Positions 62,994-64,000 of a DNA stretch of 64,000 bases are shown in pieces. The stretch is from Phycisphaerales bacterium UBA2421. GTDB lineage: Bacteria > Planctomycetota > Phycisphaerae > Tepidisphaerales > Tepidisphaeraceae. Both the position numbers and the translations under genes were made by a program. The notes below the pieces were generated by a model, which was not told where the DNA came from, ran no database searches, and saw only the letters and a list, made by a program, of their open reading frames with translations. Numbering within the stretch: position 1 is the first letter of the stretch; the number at the start of each line of letters is the position of its first letter. Where the stretch lies: the NCBI GenBank assembly GCA_002343075.1, contig DDRH01000003.1, positions 56,387-120,386 of the forward strand, in the 5' to 3' direction.

Positions 62994-64000
62994 TCAGCGC
63001 GATGTGCTGATGGTGGTCAGCGCTTCCTCGAACAGCCTCGCGCTGTTTTCCCAGGTAAACCGCGCCGCTGTCGCATATGCCGCTTCCGACATCTGCTTCC
63101 ACTCCGCTTCTTTCATTCGGCAGATGCGTTCGATTGCGATGGCCATCTCCGGCGCGTCGTCCGGCTTGACGAGCATCCCGCCACCTTCGGCAATTGCTTC
63201 GGGGGCAACCCCTGTCGGTGTTCCGATGACCGGGGTGCGGCAGCTCATCGCCTCCAGCACGGGGAGACCAAAACCCTCGCAGCGGCTCGCAAACAGCCAC
63301 GCGTTGCAACTGGCGTAGATCTCGGCGATGCGTTTCTGAGGCGGACGCTCTTCAAACTCCGCACCGGTCGGCAGAACTGTCGGTGGGGCGGGCGGCTTCT
63401 CGCCGAAAATCTTCAGCTCCAGCCCCGAGATGTTCCGCGCGGCAATTTCATACGCCGCCAAAGCCACATCGCTGCCCTTGAAATCCGCACGAGCAAACAT
63501 CATGCCAATTGTGGGCCGCTTCTGTTTTCCACGCGGCGGGGCATCGAAAATAGTGTGATCAATGCCACACGGAACGACGGGCACATCCGGAGAGTCGTAC
63601 TTGTCCGCCATCAGCTCGCTGAGCCACTTCGCCACCGCAATCTTTCGCAGCGGGAGCCGATAGGTTGCCTCCACGCGCCTCGTCGGCTGATTGTCGAAGA
63701 CCGTTTCGTGATGCTGGACAAAATAAAACTTCTCACCCTTTGCGGCCGAGAGCGTATTCACCCACTCGGCGGTCTCCCACCACGTCGCGATGACTGCATC
63801 AGCATCCGGCAAATCGGCATCGACAATCGGGCGAAATGTATCAATCTTCCGATGTTCGACCCCCACCAGCGAATCAAGATGCGAAGGATCGCCGTGCCCG
63901 CTGCTCGGCCAGCCGTTACCTCTGAGCAAAGAGCCCAGACGGCGCTTCAGCGGCACGTTCTTCTTCGGGGTCGAAACGATGGTCACACGGTGGCCGTTGC
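62994..64000 (-). CDS. GT4-family glycosyltransferase (5' end outside window)
   Basis: The frame is open to the window edge and reads NGHRVTIVSTPKK just inside it, the usual beta-strand and GH(R/E)V motif at the start of GT4 enzymes, so the true start is upstream of 64000. The C-terminal Rossmann half has a GT-B donor site: FASRCEGFGLPVLEAMSCRTPVIGTPTGV, with the E-x7-E pattern. GT4 enzymes are retaining transferases that use nucleotide sugars to build polysaccharides or glycolipids on the cytosolic face. Acceptor and sugar are unknown. Confidence 0.9.
   Translation of the reverse strand, partial: NGHRVTIVSTPKKNVPLKRRLGSLLRGNGWPSSGHGDPSHLDSLVGVEHRKIDTFRPIVDADLPDADAVIATWWETAEWVNTLSAAKGEKFYFVQHHETVFDNQPTRRVEATYRLPLRKIAVAKWLSELMADKYDSPDVPVVPCGIDHTIFDAPPRGKQKRPTIGMMFARADFKGSDVALAAYEIAARNISGLELKIFGEKPPAPPTVLPTGAEFEERPPQKRIAEIYASCNAWLFASRCEGFGLPVLEAMSCRTPVIGTPTGVAPEAIAEGGGMLVKPDDAPEMAIAIERICRMKEAEWKQMSEAAYATAARFTWENSARLFEEALTTISTSR

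Overview
The window looks like chromosomal DNA of a planctomycete, most likely class Phycisphaerae. The evidence is a GC-rich background, several exported proteins ending in PEP-CTERM sorting tails, dockerin-like tandem repeats next to those tails, a prepilin-type protein with the C-terminal H-X9-DG motif common in Planctomycetota, XylR-type AraC regulators, and a full RodA/PBP2/MurJ peptidoglycan set. No rRNA, tRNA, CRISPR array, insertion sequence or prophage was seen. Assignment below phylum is inference.

Layout. 1-5.8 kb: end of an ABC-F ATPase, a lipoprotein, an arabinokinase-like GHMP kinase, a Fic protein and an inositol-phosphatase-like enzyme. 5.7-11.4 kb: YfhO-like, GT87-like and GT39-like membrane proteins with a GyrI-like exported protein. 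11.4-17.7 kb (minus strand): mrdA-rodA-DUF3592-like, linked by 4-base stop/start overlaps, then transaldolase and a VapBC-type toxin-antitoxin pair. 17.8-24.5 kb: recJ, small genes, murJ and a ThiD2-ThiE fusion. 24.5-30.4 kb: a solitary beta-class DNA methyltransferase, a small protein with a sorting-like tail, two GT39-type transferases and an EEP-family enzyme. 30.4-36.8 kb: a double-domain 6-PTPS/QueD-like protein, gyrB, and a coupled operon of two unknown genes with mtnA. 36.8-40.2 kb: three cysteine-rich small proteins, one metallothionein-like, and an ABC exporter. 40.6-43 kb: a DUF4394 PEP-CTERM protein, a membrane-anchored unknown and a PqiA-like protein whose tail is encoded by an intergenic repeat.

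43.1-60.3 kb looks like a carbohydrate-utilisation island with no SusC/D. On the minus strand lie an AraC/XylR regulator, a LacI regulator and an exported TIM-barrel glycosidase. On the plus strand lie a PEP-CTERM protein, a pseudopilin, a 1200-residue phosphorylase-like protein, two paralogous PEP-CTERM/dockerin-like proteins (one carrying a GH16 domain) and a GH78 rhamnosidase. The secreted GH16 enzyme, probably held at the surface, would cut a polysaccharide. The apparently cytosolic GH78 and phosphorylase-like proteins would finish the oligosaccharides, under the two sugar-sensing regulators. The edge carries an HD-GYP protein, a NamZ/DUF1343 muramidase and a truncated GT4 transferase.

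A signal that cuts across functions is a -10-like hexamer ending 6-7 bases before a start codon that lacks a Shine-Dalgarno sequence (recJ, the methyltransferase, the antitoxin, the 6-PTPS gene, GT87 and others). This suggests that leaderless transcripts are common here, and it was used to choose several starts.
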